Shown here: in pieces, positions 56,962 through 64,000 of the stretch | Position numbering within the stretch: the stretch's first letter is position 1 | Layout: each line of letters starts with the position of its first letter | Assembly: GCA_934725575.1 (NCBI GenBank) | Contig: CAKVCK010000005.1 | Coordinates: forward strand, 1 to 64,000 | Direction: 5' to 3' | From: an uncultured Bacteroidales bacterium | GTDB taxonomy: Bacteria; Bacteroidota; Bacteroidia; Bacteroidales; UBA932 | DNA length: 64,000 nucleotides | Notes under the pieces: generated by a model | What the model was told of the DNA's origin: nothing | Databases searched by the model: none | What the model saw: the letters and a program-made list of their open reading frames with translations, nothing else | Made by a program: the position numbers and the translations under genes

Positions 56962-58410
56962 CTAATTCCTCTCCTTTGTCAGATCCCAAGCGGCGCCGGG
57001 AGCGAAGACAGACTCAACGAGCTGATCGTAGAACATTCCCCTCTTCGCAAGGTCAAGCACATTGAAGCGGAAACGCATCAACTGGACCTTCGGGAACATA
57101 TTCTTGAGCATCTCGCGGGTCACGCCGATCATCGAAGGATCGTACGGCGCGCCGGCCTTCTTCATCAGATCCTGCATCTTGGCGAATGAATATACCTGTC
57201 CCTGAAGCTTCTTCTTGAGTTCCGGCCAGCCTTCCTTCACCTTTGTCAGCTGGACACGGACAGTCTCGGCATCGTCATATTTCTTGGTGATCTCGGTATA
57301 GCCAAGCTCCGGCGCAGGGAAATTCTTGAATATCTCAAGCGCCCTCTTCTGCTCCTGCTCAAGCGTAGGCCAAGCCTTGACGCAAGCGTCAACATCAATC
57401 TTGGAGAGGTCCATCTTGAACAGCTCATCGAACACGGCGCACATCGTCAGCGTGCCGATGGCCACCTGAAATCCGTGAGACTGAAGCTTGCCGTTGAAAC
57501 GATGATGTGTCATGTCAAGAATATGGCTGAACAAGTGATCGCAGCAAGAAGCAGGACGGCTGGACTGTGCGGCCTGCATCGCTATTCCACTGAGAGTCAA
57601 GCCCTCGAACAGATCGGCAACGGCCTGTTTGTCACCCTTGGCCACACCCTCCGGGTCAGCCAGAAGGTCATCAAGACAGTCCTGAAGCACGTGCCAGGCA
57701 TCCGGCTTGATCGGTTCCGTGCCCATCAGGTCGGCGATCATCCACTCGGCTCCGGCAGGAACCTTTGCGGCAAGATCGGCGTAACCGGCGGCGGTCATCA
57801 CCTTCGGGGCGGAGGCGATCACGTCAATGTCCGCGATGATCACCTTTGGAGCCGGGCAGGAGAATGTCTGCTTGGAGTTATGGTAGGAAATCGAGGCACC
57901 GAACGACGAGAAACCGTCCACGGAAGCCGCCGTCGGCAATGTCAGGTAGGACTGGCCGTAGTGATGCGAGGCAAGTTTGCAAAGGTCGTTGATGACTCCT
58001 GAGCCCACGGATATGGTGACATATTCAGCCTCGGAAGACGGTCTGAACGCCTTCTCCGCATCCGGTTCCACATATTCAGGATCATTCTCGATGGCCTTGG
58101 CGGCGGAGAAGTCTCCGGCGATGATGTGGTCAACCATATCGACGTACCTCCAGTCGGCGTGGAACTCCTTCGTCTCGATGACATATTTATCCGTGTGGAC
58201 ACCCGCGGCCACAAACTCATCGTACACCTTCTGGCCAAGAACCTTCCAAGTGTTAAGGTCTGCCACCACAACGGCAGCCTTGCTTTCAGGGAACCACTTC
58301 TTGAACTCCTCGGGAGCCTGTGAGCTGACTCCGCAGCCCATCTCGAACACCTTGGTGTCGGTGGCGACAGTCAAGGCTTTGGCAATTCTTTCTTTTGAAT
58401 TCATTATCAA
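56962..58410 (-). CDS. sn-glycerol-1-phosphate dehydrogenase (AraM/EgsA-like)
   Basis: The 482-residue protein belongs to the metal-dependent alcohol dehydrogenase superfamily, G1PDH branch: ISVGSGVINDLCKLASHHYGQSYLTLPTAASVDGFSSFGASI, here as separate blocks for NAD binding and the substrate pocket. Metal ligands are probably in ADLMGTEPI, FSHILDMTHH and LQSHGFQVAIG. It is longer than the archaeal enzyme (about 350 residues) because of a C-terminal helical extension. It reduces dihydroxyacetone phosphate to glycerol-1-phosphate, the archaeal-type backbone. Bacterial homologues feed unusual glycerolipids or phosphoglycans. Confidence 0.85.
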   Translation of the reverse strand: MIMNSKERIAKALTVATDTKVFEMGCGVSSQAPEEFKKWFPESKAAVVVADLNTWKVLGQKVYDEFVAAGVHTDKYVIETKEFHADWRYVDMVDHIIAGDFSAAKAIENDPEYVEPDAEKAFRPSSEAEYVTISVGSGVINDLCKLASHHYGQSYLTLPTAASVDGFSSFGASISYHNSKQTFSCPAPKVIIADIDVIASAPKVMTAAGYADLAAKVPAGAEWMIADLMGTEPIKPDAWHVLQDCLDDLLADPEGVAKGDKQAVADLFEGLTLSGIAMQAAQSSRPASCCDHLFSHILDMTHHRFNGKLQSHGFQVAIGTLTMCAVFDELFKMDLSKIDVDACVKAWPTLEQEQKRALEIFKNFPAPELGYTEITKKYDDAETVRVQLTKVKEGWPELKKKLQGQVYSFAKMQDLMKKAGAPYDPSMIGVTREMLKNMFPKVQLMRFRFNVLDLAKRGMFYDQLVESVFAPGAAWDLTKERN

Positions 58411-58538
58411 TGTTCTTTTAAGTAATTCTAAATAACACGCAGCACCTTTGCCAAATACATAGTGGCTGGATGTCCGCGGATCGGCAAAGTTTTTTTGTCG
58501 GCATAAAGTTACAAAAAATCTTTCGTAACTTAGCGACT

Positions 58539-59936
58539 ATGAAAAAGTACATCTCAACCCTATTGGCCCTGCTGGCCGTCCCGATGATGATGGCGGCGCA
58601 GGAAAAAAGCCTCCACCAGCTCCAGCAAGAGTTTGTTGACCTGAGGCTCGGAATGTTTGTTCACTTCGGTCTCCCGACCTACCAGACAGCCGACTGGACC
58701 GATCCTGACCTTAGTCCGGAGGTGTTCAACCCGGTCAAGCTGGACACTGACCAATGGGTCAAGGCAGCCCAGAGCGCAGGGATGAAGTTCATCTGCGTCT
58801 CCGTCAAGCACCACAGCGGATTCTGCATGTGGGACACCAAGACCACGGACTACAGCGTGATGAGCTCGCCTCTTCACCGGGATGTGCTTCGTGAGCTCGT
58901 CAATTCCGTCCACAAGGCCGGGATGCAGATAATGTTCCACTTCTCGATCCTGGACACCCATCACCGTATCCGCCCGACCCTGCCGTTCACCCCGGAGAAA
59001 ATCAACCTGCTCAAAAGCCAGGTGCGCGAACTTCTCACTGAATACGGCCCGGTCAACACCATAATGTTCGATGGATGGGACGCTCCGTGGGGCAGGATTT
59101 CATATTCAGATGTCTCATTCCCAGAGTTTTATCATCTCATCAAGAGCATCCAGCCAAACTGCCTGGTGATGGATCTGAACGGGGCGAAGTACCCGTCCGA
59201 GGCTCTGTTCTACTCAGACATCCGCTGCTACGAGCAGGGCGCCGGTCAGAAAATATCCCCGGAAACCAACCAGCTCCCGGCGATGGCCTGCTATCCTTTG
59301 CAGAAGACCTGGTTCTGGAAGACCGAGTTCCCGGGCTCGCCCCTGAAGGATGTTGACAAGATCGTGGCCGAGAACATCATCCCGTACAACAACGCCTACT
59401 GCACCTACATCCTGAACTCCGCCCCGAACCGCGACGGATTGATGGATCAGAACTGCATCGATGCCCTGAAACGCATCGGCAAGATCTGGAAGAACACCGG
59501 CCACATCGTGGACGTGGCCGAGACAATGGAGCCGATCACCGACATCAACATCGCCATCGGCAAGCCGTGCGACTCCTCCTGGTCTGACGACATGGACATC
59601 ATGGATTTCGCCAACGACGACGACTTCCGCACCTGCTGGGTCTCCAGCCCCGAAGTCAAGGAGCCGTTCTGGAAAGTCGAGCTCGACCCAGGCTCCCTCA
59701 TCAATATGGTCGTGATGACCGAACCAAAGGCTGGCGTGATGCAGGAATATGTCATTGAATATCTCCACAAAGGCACCTGGCACACAGTCTTCAGCGGCAC
59801 CACCCCGACTCAGAGCCGCGTGAAAATCCACCGCTTCGACAAGGTTTACGCCGACGCCGTCCGTGTCCGTTTCACCAAATGGACCGGCCTCCTCTCCCTC
59901 GCCGAATTCGGAGTCTATACCCCGTACGGGCAGTAA
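58539..59936 (+). CDS. GH29 alpha-L-fucosidase with C-terminal carbohydrate-binding (F5/8-type) domain
   Basis: From the ATG at 58539 the 465-residue enzyme has a signal peptide (LLALLAVPMMMAAQ). GH29 motifs follow: LRLGMFVHFGLPTY, MKFICVSVKHHSGFCMWDTKTTDYSV and TIMFDGWDAPW with nucleophile D178. The C-terminal 130 residues (NIAIGKPCDSSWSDD to LAEFGVYTP) form a discoidin-like CBM32-type domain. It releases terminal alpha-L-fucose. The branch (1,2-specific or 1,3/1,4-specific) cannot be told. It is divergent from the G1PDH gene and not linked to a SusCD pair. Confidence 0.9.
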   Translation: MKKYISTLLALLAVPMMMAAQEKSLHQLQQEFVDLRLGMFVHFGLPTYQTADWTDPDLSPEVFNPVKLDTDQWVKAAQSAGMKFICVSVKHHSGFCMWDTKTTDYSVMSSPLHRDVLRELVNSVHKAGMQIMFHFSILDTHHRIRPTLPFTPEKINLLKSQVRELLTEYGPVNTIMFDGWDAPWGRISYSDVSFPEFYHLIKSIQPNCLVMDLNGAKYPSEALFYSDIRCYEQGAGQKISPETNQLPAMACYPLQKTWFWKTEFPGSPLKDVDKIVAENIIPYNNAYCTYILNSAPNRDGLMDQNCIDALKRIGKIWKNTGHIVDVAETMEPITDINIAIGKPCDSSWSDDMDIMDFANDDDFRTCWVSSPEVKEPFWKVELDPGSLINMVVMTEPKAGVMQEYVIEYLHKGTWHTVFSGTTPTQSRVKIHRFDKVYADAVRVRFTKWTGLLSLAEFGVYTPYGQ

Positions 59937-60063
59937 GGTCAGCCGCCACTGCCAGTACCATAGTCCACACAGTCTGTTATTGAATCCACAGCGGTTACGG
60001 AGCCTATCTCGGTCACTAAGCTTACAATCGTTTGCTGAACCTATACCGGTCGCTAAACCCACT

Positions 60064-60088
60064 GGTCACTGAGCCTGTCGAAGTGACC
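60064..60088. repeat. Intergenic REP-like palindrome with degenerate neighbours
   Basis: GGTCACT and AGTGACC arms enclose GAGCCTGTCGA. This is the most complete palindromic copy in the window. Two decayed copies lie just before it (near 59995-60020 and 60040-60058), so the gap after the fucosidase gene contains a short run of these elements and no gene. Confidence 0.75.
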
Positions 60089-60168
60089 ACTTCCAAAGCA
60101 CCAAGTGAGCCCAGCAAGGTAAGCAAGTCGAAACACCGTGGCAGCCAACCATTTGACAATCAGCGACA

Positions 60169-60212
60169 AAAGCGATCGCCTTCAGATAGTCACACCTGAA
60201 GGCGATCGCTTT
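60169..60212. terminator. Bidirectional terminator with 17-bp perfect stem
   Basis: AAAGCGATCGCCTTCAG (60169-60185) is perfectly inverted at 60196-60212 with a 10-base loop. The stem is flanked by A on one side and T on the other, as expected for a terminator serving two convergent transcripts. It separates the fucosidase gene from the minus-strand barrel remnant. Confidence 0.75.
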
Positions 60213-60250
60213 ATTCCTTGTTTATCAGTTAGTTACCCGTCACGAGAGAT

Positions 60251-60652
60251 TTAAAACTTATAGAAAGCACCAATCGTCACCGAGTTCTTTCCAAGCCCTG
60301 CCACGTCATAGTTGACGTTCACCCAATCATAGCCGACCTTGATTCCCGCGTTCTTATACTTGACTCCGACCGCCGGACGGAAGAAATGCCCGGTGCCCCT
60401 GTCTGTGAAATCTCCTAAGATTCCAGCCTTCAGCTCAATCAGCGGACTCACATTCCGATTCAAAATGCTATACCGGATGTGAGCGAAAGTAGGAACGAAG
60501 AAGTGATTCTTGTCAGCCTTGAAGTCATAGTACTTCAGTCCCACACCGGTTGGTGTTCCGGACTTCCAGGTGCGAGAAAACATACGCACCTGAAACACCA
60601 TTAGCCTGATAACTAACGAGTTGGCGTTCCAGGTGTGAATGTATTCGCGCAC
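60251..60652 (-). pseudogene. C-terminal remnant of an outer-membrane beta-barrel protein
   Basis: The last 100 codons read as barrel strands (NHFFVPTFAHIRYSIL, SPLIELKAGILG, GHFFRPAVGVKYKNAGIKVGYDWVNVNY) ending VTIGAFYKF with the terminal Phe. The first 30 codons are unlike a barrel and encode no signal peptide. They coincide with two hairpin repeats at 60567-60654, which seem to mark the breakpoint. The gene is probably dead. Confidence 0.6.
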
Positions 60653-60654
60653 CT
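60567..60654. repeat. Pair of similar hairpins around CCAGGTG/CGCACCT
   Basis: CAGGTGCG (60567-60574) pairs with CGCACCTG (60585-60592). A second, similar dyad AGGTGTG (60631-60637) pairs with CGCACCT (60648-60654). Both are preceded by TTCC. They are about 63 bases apart at the truncated 5' end of the barrel remnant. Confidence 0.5.
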
Positions 60655-60719
60655 AAGAGTCGGTGCCCCCAGTACAGGGCGCCACCGATACAGGGCGTTC
60701 TGTTGATGGCACGGGGAGA

Positions 60720-61316
60720 TTACCGGAGGGTGTCGATTTGCTTCAACAGGTCGGTGGTGACTTTGTGGATTCTGTGATAGCGGCCGCCGACGGTGCTCAG
60801 GACAAAGATGTAGAGGACCGCAACGAACACAAGATGGGATATGTCGGTCGTGATGTCGGCCCAGATTTCGTTGAGACAGAAGGCGCTCCAGATGACCGTG
60901 GCGACGGCGATGCTGATGCCTTGACGGAGGTTCTGAAGCTTCCATCTCGACACCGTGCCTACTGTGTCGGTGACAGATCCGTCAAGCAGCCGCTCCCTGA
61001 AGTTGTCCTTGTACTGCCGGAAGTTGACAAGAGCGAGGAAAACGCACCAGACAATGGTGGCGGCCATAAACAAGACACTGCATTTGTGCAAGGACAGGCA
61101 GACATAGGCGATGAAGCCAGCCATAAGCAAGACGGTGACTATCGCCACGATATTCCATAAACGTTTGCTGATCAGATTTTTGGCGCTTGACTTTATTGTG
61201 GCGTCAAGCATTTCCCTGGAAACGATCTCACTGTCTGAAAGGTGGTTTTTCAGCACCTGCATCTGAGACTTCATCTCGTCAAATTCGTTCTTTTGATTAT
61301 TCGTCAACATATTCAT
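60720..61316 (-). CDS. Membrane protein downstream of an ECF sigma factor, possible anti-sigma
   Basis: The 198-residue protein has a charged N-terminal helix (EFDEMKSQMQVLKNHLSDSE, a coiled-coil candidate). Two pairs of membrane helices follow, at about 53-92 (LWNIVAIVTVLLMAGFIAYV and VLFMAATIVWCVFLALVNF) and at about 133-178. A basic tail follows. It starts 52 bases after the stop of the ECF sigma gene on the same strand. A small polytopic protein with a cytoplasmic N-terminal helix next to a sigma gene is a typical anti-sigma arrangement, but no zinc-binding anti-sigma motif is seen. Confidence 0.6.
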   Translation of the reverse strand: MNMLTNNQKNEFDEMKSQMQVLKNHLSDSEIVSREMLDATIKSSAKNLISKRLWNIVAIVTVLLMAGFIAYVCLSLHKCSVLFMAATIVWCVFLALVNFRQYKDNFRERLLDGSVTDTVGTVSRWKLQNLRQGISIAVATVIWSAFCLNEIWADITTDISHLVFVAVLYIFVLSTVGGRYHRIHKVTTDLLKQIDTLR

Positions 61317-61368
61317 TCAATCTTTTTAAGGAAAACGTGCCGGGGTTAATCCCCCGAGACGCGGCTTC

Positions 61369-61839
61369 CTATCCGTTAAACTTTTTCAACTGTTCCTTTA
61401 TGCGGACCAGACGGACAGAGACGTTCTTTGCGGATATTCCCACAATCTGACCGATCTCCTCGTAGGATAAATCCTCCAGCCAGAGAAGGACGATCGCGCG
61501 GTCAAATGGTTCCAACCTGTGGATGCGATCGTGAAGCATCCTCATCTGCTTGGAATCCTCGGTGTCGGATGTCAGAAGATTCTCTTCCACAGGTACCTTC
61601 GTGAAATGTTTCTTCTTCGCATCCTGCGTGATACAGGTGTTCATGGCTACTCTCCAGACCCAACCTTTCTCATCGCCTTTGCCCTGAAAAGTGCCAAATC
61701 CTTTCCAGAGCCTGACCAACACCTCCTGCATCAGGTCGTTGGCTTCGTCCTGATTGTCAGAGAACATAAGGCAGACCGAGTAGATCGTCCCCTTATGCCT
61801 TTTGACCAATCCGCTAAATTCTTGTTCGTCAGCGTTCAT
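61369..61839 (-). CDS. ECF-type RNA polymerase sigma factor
   Basis: The 156-residue protein contains sigma region 2 (IYSVCLMFSDNQDEANDLMQEVLVRLWKGF, with the DLMQEVLVRLW core-binding helix) and region 4 (LEPFDRAIVLLWLEDLSYEEIGQIVGISAKNVSVRLVRIKEQL). The length fits the family. It is paired with the membrane protein downstream. A -7 box (TATTTTTG on the minus strand) lies at 61886-61893. Confidence 0.9.
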   Translation of the reverse strand: MNADEQEFSGLVKRHKGTIYSVCLMFSDNQDEANDLMQEVLVRLWKGFGTFQGKGDEKGWVWRVAMNTCITQDAKKKHFTKVPVEENLLTSDTEDSKQMRMLHDRIHRLEPFDRAIVLLWLEDLSYEEIGQIVGISAKNVSVRLVRIKEQLKKFNG

Positions 61840-61885
61840 AAAAAAACCGTTTGCTATAAAGACTGAAAGACAGTGCTGTTTGCTA

Positions 61886-61893
61886 CAAAAATA
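61886..61893 (-). promoter_or_regulatory. -7 box of the ECF sigma gene at 61839
   Basis: The minus strand reads TATTTTTG, matching TAnnTTTG, about 47 bases before the start codon. No -33 element was found, so the sigma gene may also depend on its own sigma. Confidence 0.35.
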
Positions 61894-61932
61894 TTCATAA
61901 AAATCACTCCGGATGCCGATGGGCGGGGGTGA

Positions 61933-62493
61933 CTACTGAAAAAAGGTGATGAATATGAAGAGCGAGGCCGGGAGGGCGGTGCGAAGTTCCTTCAGGGCGA
62001 GGTTGAGGTGGTTCTCCACGGTCTTCTTCTTGATGTGGAGGAGGGTGGCGATCTCATCGTTGGAACGATGTTCGATGCGGCTCATTATGAATATCTTGCG
62101 TCGCTGTTCGGGCATACGGCTCACAACGGCGGCGATGAAGGCTTCCTTGTCCTTCATATCAATGGCATCCTCGACCATCTGGTCGTACGGGATGTCGGTC
62201 AGGAAAGAGCGGACATTGGACTTGTTCTTCTTGATGAAGTTTATGGTCTGGTTCAGACTCATCCGGTACAGGTAGAAACGCAGGGATGTGATGTCGGGTA
62301 GGGCGGAGCGCATCAACCAGAGCTTGATGAAGACTTCCTGGGCTACATCCGAGGCATCCTCCTTGACTTGAAGGAGGCTTTTCATAAAGCCGAAGACTAC
62401 CGGGTAGTAGTTGTCAAAAAGCTGGCGGAACGCACTTCGGTCGCCTTCGGCGGTGCGTTCCATCAAGAGTCTTTCCTGGCTTTCTGTCAACAT
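61933..62493 (-). CDS. ECF-type sigma factor of the Bacteroidetes RpoE/FecI-like family
   Basis: The 186-residue protein has region 2 (FRQLFDNYYPVVFGFMKSLLQ, DVAQEVFIKLWLMRSAL) and region 4 (MPEQRRKIFIMSRIEHRSNDEIATLLHIKKKTVENHLNLAL), typical of the Bacteroidetes sigma-70 family 1. It is divergent from a FecR gene and a SusC-like receptor, the standard outer-membrane signalling triad in which receptor occupancy releases the sigma factor through FecR to transcribe the uptake genes. A -7 box is at 62510-62517. Confidence 0.92.
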   Translation of the reverse strand: MLTESQERLLMERTAEGDRSAFRQLFDNYYPVVFGFMKSLLQVKEDASDVAQEVFIKLWLMRSALPDITSLRFYLYRMSLNQTINFIKKNKSNVRSFLTDIPYDQMVEDAIDMKDKEAFIAAVVSRMPEQRRKIFIMSRIEHRSNDEIATLLHIKKKTVENHLNLALKELRTALPASLFIFITFFQ

Positions 62494-62509
62494 ATTATTT
62501 TATATGAGA

Positions 62510-62517
62510 CAAAGTTA
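62510..62517 (-). promoter_or_regulatory. -7 box of the FecI-like sigma gene
   Basis: The minus strand reads TAACTTTG, matching TAnnTTTG. The predicted transcription start is within about 10 bases of the ATG, giving an almost leaderless message. No -33 element is evident. Confidence 0.4.
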
Positions 62518-62616
62518 TAAAAAATTCAGATTTTCTTTGGGTGTAAGAAACGGTTTTGTTGTCTTATGCTCGTCAGTAAGCATTGAAACTCCAATAGGAT
62601 TACAAGACCCATAATT

Positions 62617-63540
62617 ATGACAGACAAAGACATCCGGAACGAGTGGGAAAAACACTATGGTGACATACTTCCGAAAGAAGAAGTGGACAAGGCGTTCACC
62701 AAGGTGATGGATTCCGCCGACAATCTTGAGAAGACGCAGACCAAGATAATACGCACTGGTTTAAGGCACAGGATATTCAGAGCGGCGATGACCTGCGCCG
62801 CTGCCGCGGTCATGCTGTTCTTTGTGCCTTGGGCGACCCTCAAGGTCAACGAGAAGCTGAACGGACCGGAAGCGGTGATCCCGGCCGGACCGGCAAGACT
62901 GTGCGAGATCTCCACCCACAACGGCGAGACGCGGGAGGTCACCCTGCCGGACAGCTCAAAGGTTCTGCTCAACGCTGGGTCCGTGATCATATTCCCGGAA
63001 AGATTCTCCGCCACGGAGCGCACTGTGTTCCTTTCAGGCGAGGCAATATTCGAAGTAACTCATAATCAGAATATTCCGTTCACAGTAAACACTTCCGACA
63101 TCGCGATTCAGGTGCACGGAACCACCTTCAATGTGAACGCATATCCTGAGTCAGGGAACACGGCGGCGACGTTGTGCGAGGGAAGCGTCTCGGCGACACT
63201 GAATGGCAGCGGAGAGAGTTTCATGATGGTTCCCAACGAGAGGCTGTCCTACGACAGAGCCACCGGAGAGGCCACCGTCACGCACGTGAACGCGGCTGAG
63301 GACACGGCCTGGAAGCGTGGGGATATGTGTTTCCGGTCCGAGAATATTCACGGAATAGCCAAGGCGATAGAGAGGAAGTACGGACTCAACACCTACATCA
63401 CCTCCGGGAAATACGATGATATGATCCTGACGGCCAAATTCGTGCATGGAGAGACGCTGGACCAGATGCTCAGCGCGATCTGCAAGCTTGTGCCGGGAAT
63501 GAGGTACCACATCGAGAACAACTGCGTTTACATAAGATAA
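62617..63540 (+). CDS. FecR-family anti-sigma factor
   Basis: The 307-residue protein has a cytoplasmic N-terminal part of about 50 residues and one membrane helix (FRAAMTCAAAAVMLFFVPWA). The FecR domain follows, with VTLPDSSKVLLNAGSVIIFPERF, VFLSGEAIFEVTHNQNIPFTV, VHGTTFNVNAYPE and TLCEGSVSATL. The C-terminal DUF4974 domain contains IAKAIERKYGLN and TAKFVHGETLDQMLSAICKL. It transmits the signal from the SusC-like receptor that follows to the divergent sigma factor. Confidence 0.92.
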   Translation: MTDKDIRNEWEKHYGDILPKEEVDKAFTKVMDSADNLEKTQTKIIRTGLRHRIFRAAMTCAAAAVMLFFVPWATLKVNEKLNGPEAVIPAGPARLCEISTHNGETREVTLPDSSKVLLNAGSVIIFPERFSATERTVFLSGEAIFEVTHNQNIPFTVNTSDIAIQVHGTTFNVNAYPESGNTAATLCEGSVSATLNGSGESFMMVPNERLSYDRATGEATVTHVNAAEDTAWKRGDMCFRSENIHGIAKAIERKYGLNTYITSGKYDDMILTAKFVHGETLDQMLSAICKLVPGMRYHIENNCVYIR

Positions 63541-63652
63541 AGACGAACCACCTCTAATCACAGCCTACGGAAAAAAGGCTGGAAAATTATGAATGAATAT
63601 ATTGATGAATATTATATAAATCGTTAAAACCAAATACCAACAAAAACAGTCT

Positions 63653-64000
63653 ATGAAGCAGATTAAACATTATCTGATCGCGCTTATGCTGGTCATCATT
63701 CCAGCCATCGGACTTCACGCCCAGAACCAGGTCGTGAACTTCCGGTCCGGGACGATGACCGTCAGACAAGCGTTCGAGGCCATTGAGCATCAATTAGGGA
63801 TGACTGTGGCTTACAACGAGAGCCTTCTCGACGTTAACAGAAAGGTCACTCCTCCGTCAGGGAAAACCGTGATGGAGGCGATGGCGGCCATCCTGGACGG
63901 AACCGGGATGCAGGCAAGTCTGGACGGGAAGATGATCCTCGTGGTCAAAAACGGACAGCAGGCGGAGGCGCCGGCTGAATATTCCGGAAAAGTCGTTGAC
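63653..64000 (+). CDS. SusC/RagA-family TonB-dependent receptor with N-terminal STN domain (partial)
   Basis: The first 116 codons are inside the window and the frame is open at its end. The signal peptide is MKQIKHYLIALMLVIIPAIG ending in LHA before QNQVV. An STN (secretin/TonB short N-terminal) domain follows, with MTVRQAFEAIEHQLGMTVAYN and VMEAMAAILDGTGMQASL. Then YSGKVVD marks the start of the carboxypeptidase-like regulatory domain. The STN domain is the signalling extension that contacts FecR, so this receptor, unlike the one at 6498, is transcriptionally self-controlled. Confidence 0.88.
   Translation, partial: MKQIKHYLIALMLVIIPAIGLHAQNQVVNFRSGTMTVRQAFEAIEHQLGMTVAYNESLLDVNRKVTPPSGKTVMEAMAAILDGTGMQASLDGKMILVVKNGQQAEAPAEYSGKVVD

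Noticed and set aside
1..64000. tRNA or rRNA genes
   Set aside because: I looked for rRNA-like conserved blocks and for clover-leaf signatures in the gene-free stretches and found none; a covariance search would be decisive.

Overview
The window reads as chromosome of a gut-type member of the Bacteroidota, most likely the order Bacteroidales. The evidence is SusC/SusD-type outer-membrane pairs, FecR/ECF-sigma control of a second SusC-like receptor, GH97 and GH29 glycosidases, many lipoproteins, menaquinone genes (menA, ubiE/menG), an sn-glycerol-1-phosphate dehydrogenase, and promoters of the Bacteroidetes type (TTTG, about 19 bases, TAnnTTTG) instead of the E. coli type. I cannot name the genus.

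Bases 1 to about 19,100 are an AT-richer accessory zone. It holds a PadR regulator with a membrane protein and a three-gene AbiEi/AbiEii toxin-antitoxin operon that ends in a PP2C phosphatase and is preceded by a symmetrical operator array. It continues with an IS4 transposase remnant, a shortened tyrosine recombinase, an AAA ATPase, an orphan SusC/SusD pair and about 0.8 kb of decayed sequence. A minus-strand run of small lipoproteins, two outer-membrane barrels, a TPR regulator and a truncated pilin follows. That run is bracketed by two diverged direct repeats and closed by an IS3 transposase wreck.

Bases 19,100 to 64,000 look like the older chromosome. In order they hold: (a) a tight minus-strand LysM, SGNH, SGNH, MBOAT operon, probably for O-acylation of an envelope polymer; (b) a GH97 glycosidase and a secreted endonuclease/exonuclease/phosphatase-fold enzyme; (c) a co-directional cluster of a zinc-ribbon protein, a membrane-anchored Ser/Thr kinase, a giant multi-AAA+ ATPase, a zinc-ribbon/FHA protein and a PP2C phosphatase, which is the most system-like module here; (d) envelope and housekeeping genes (YfhO-type membrane protein, glycosyltransferase, uvrC, TlpA-like lipoprotein, menA, ubiE/menG, two phosphatases, thioesterase, comF, ABC permease); (e) a glycerol-1-phosphate dehydrogenase, a GH29 fucosidase, and two ECF sigma genes divergent from a FecR anti-sigma gene and the start of a SusC receptor that runs off the window.

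Two sequence-level signals cut across genes. The hexamer GAATAT (and its complement ATATTC) is strongly over-represented after about 19.1 kb, in every reading frame and on both strands, but far less so in the accessory zone. A palindromic element built on CTGAGCCTGTCGAAG occurs both between genes and in frame inside three genes.
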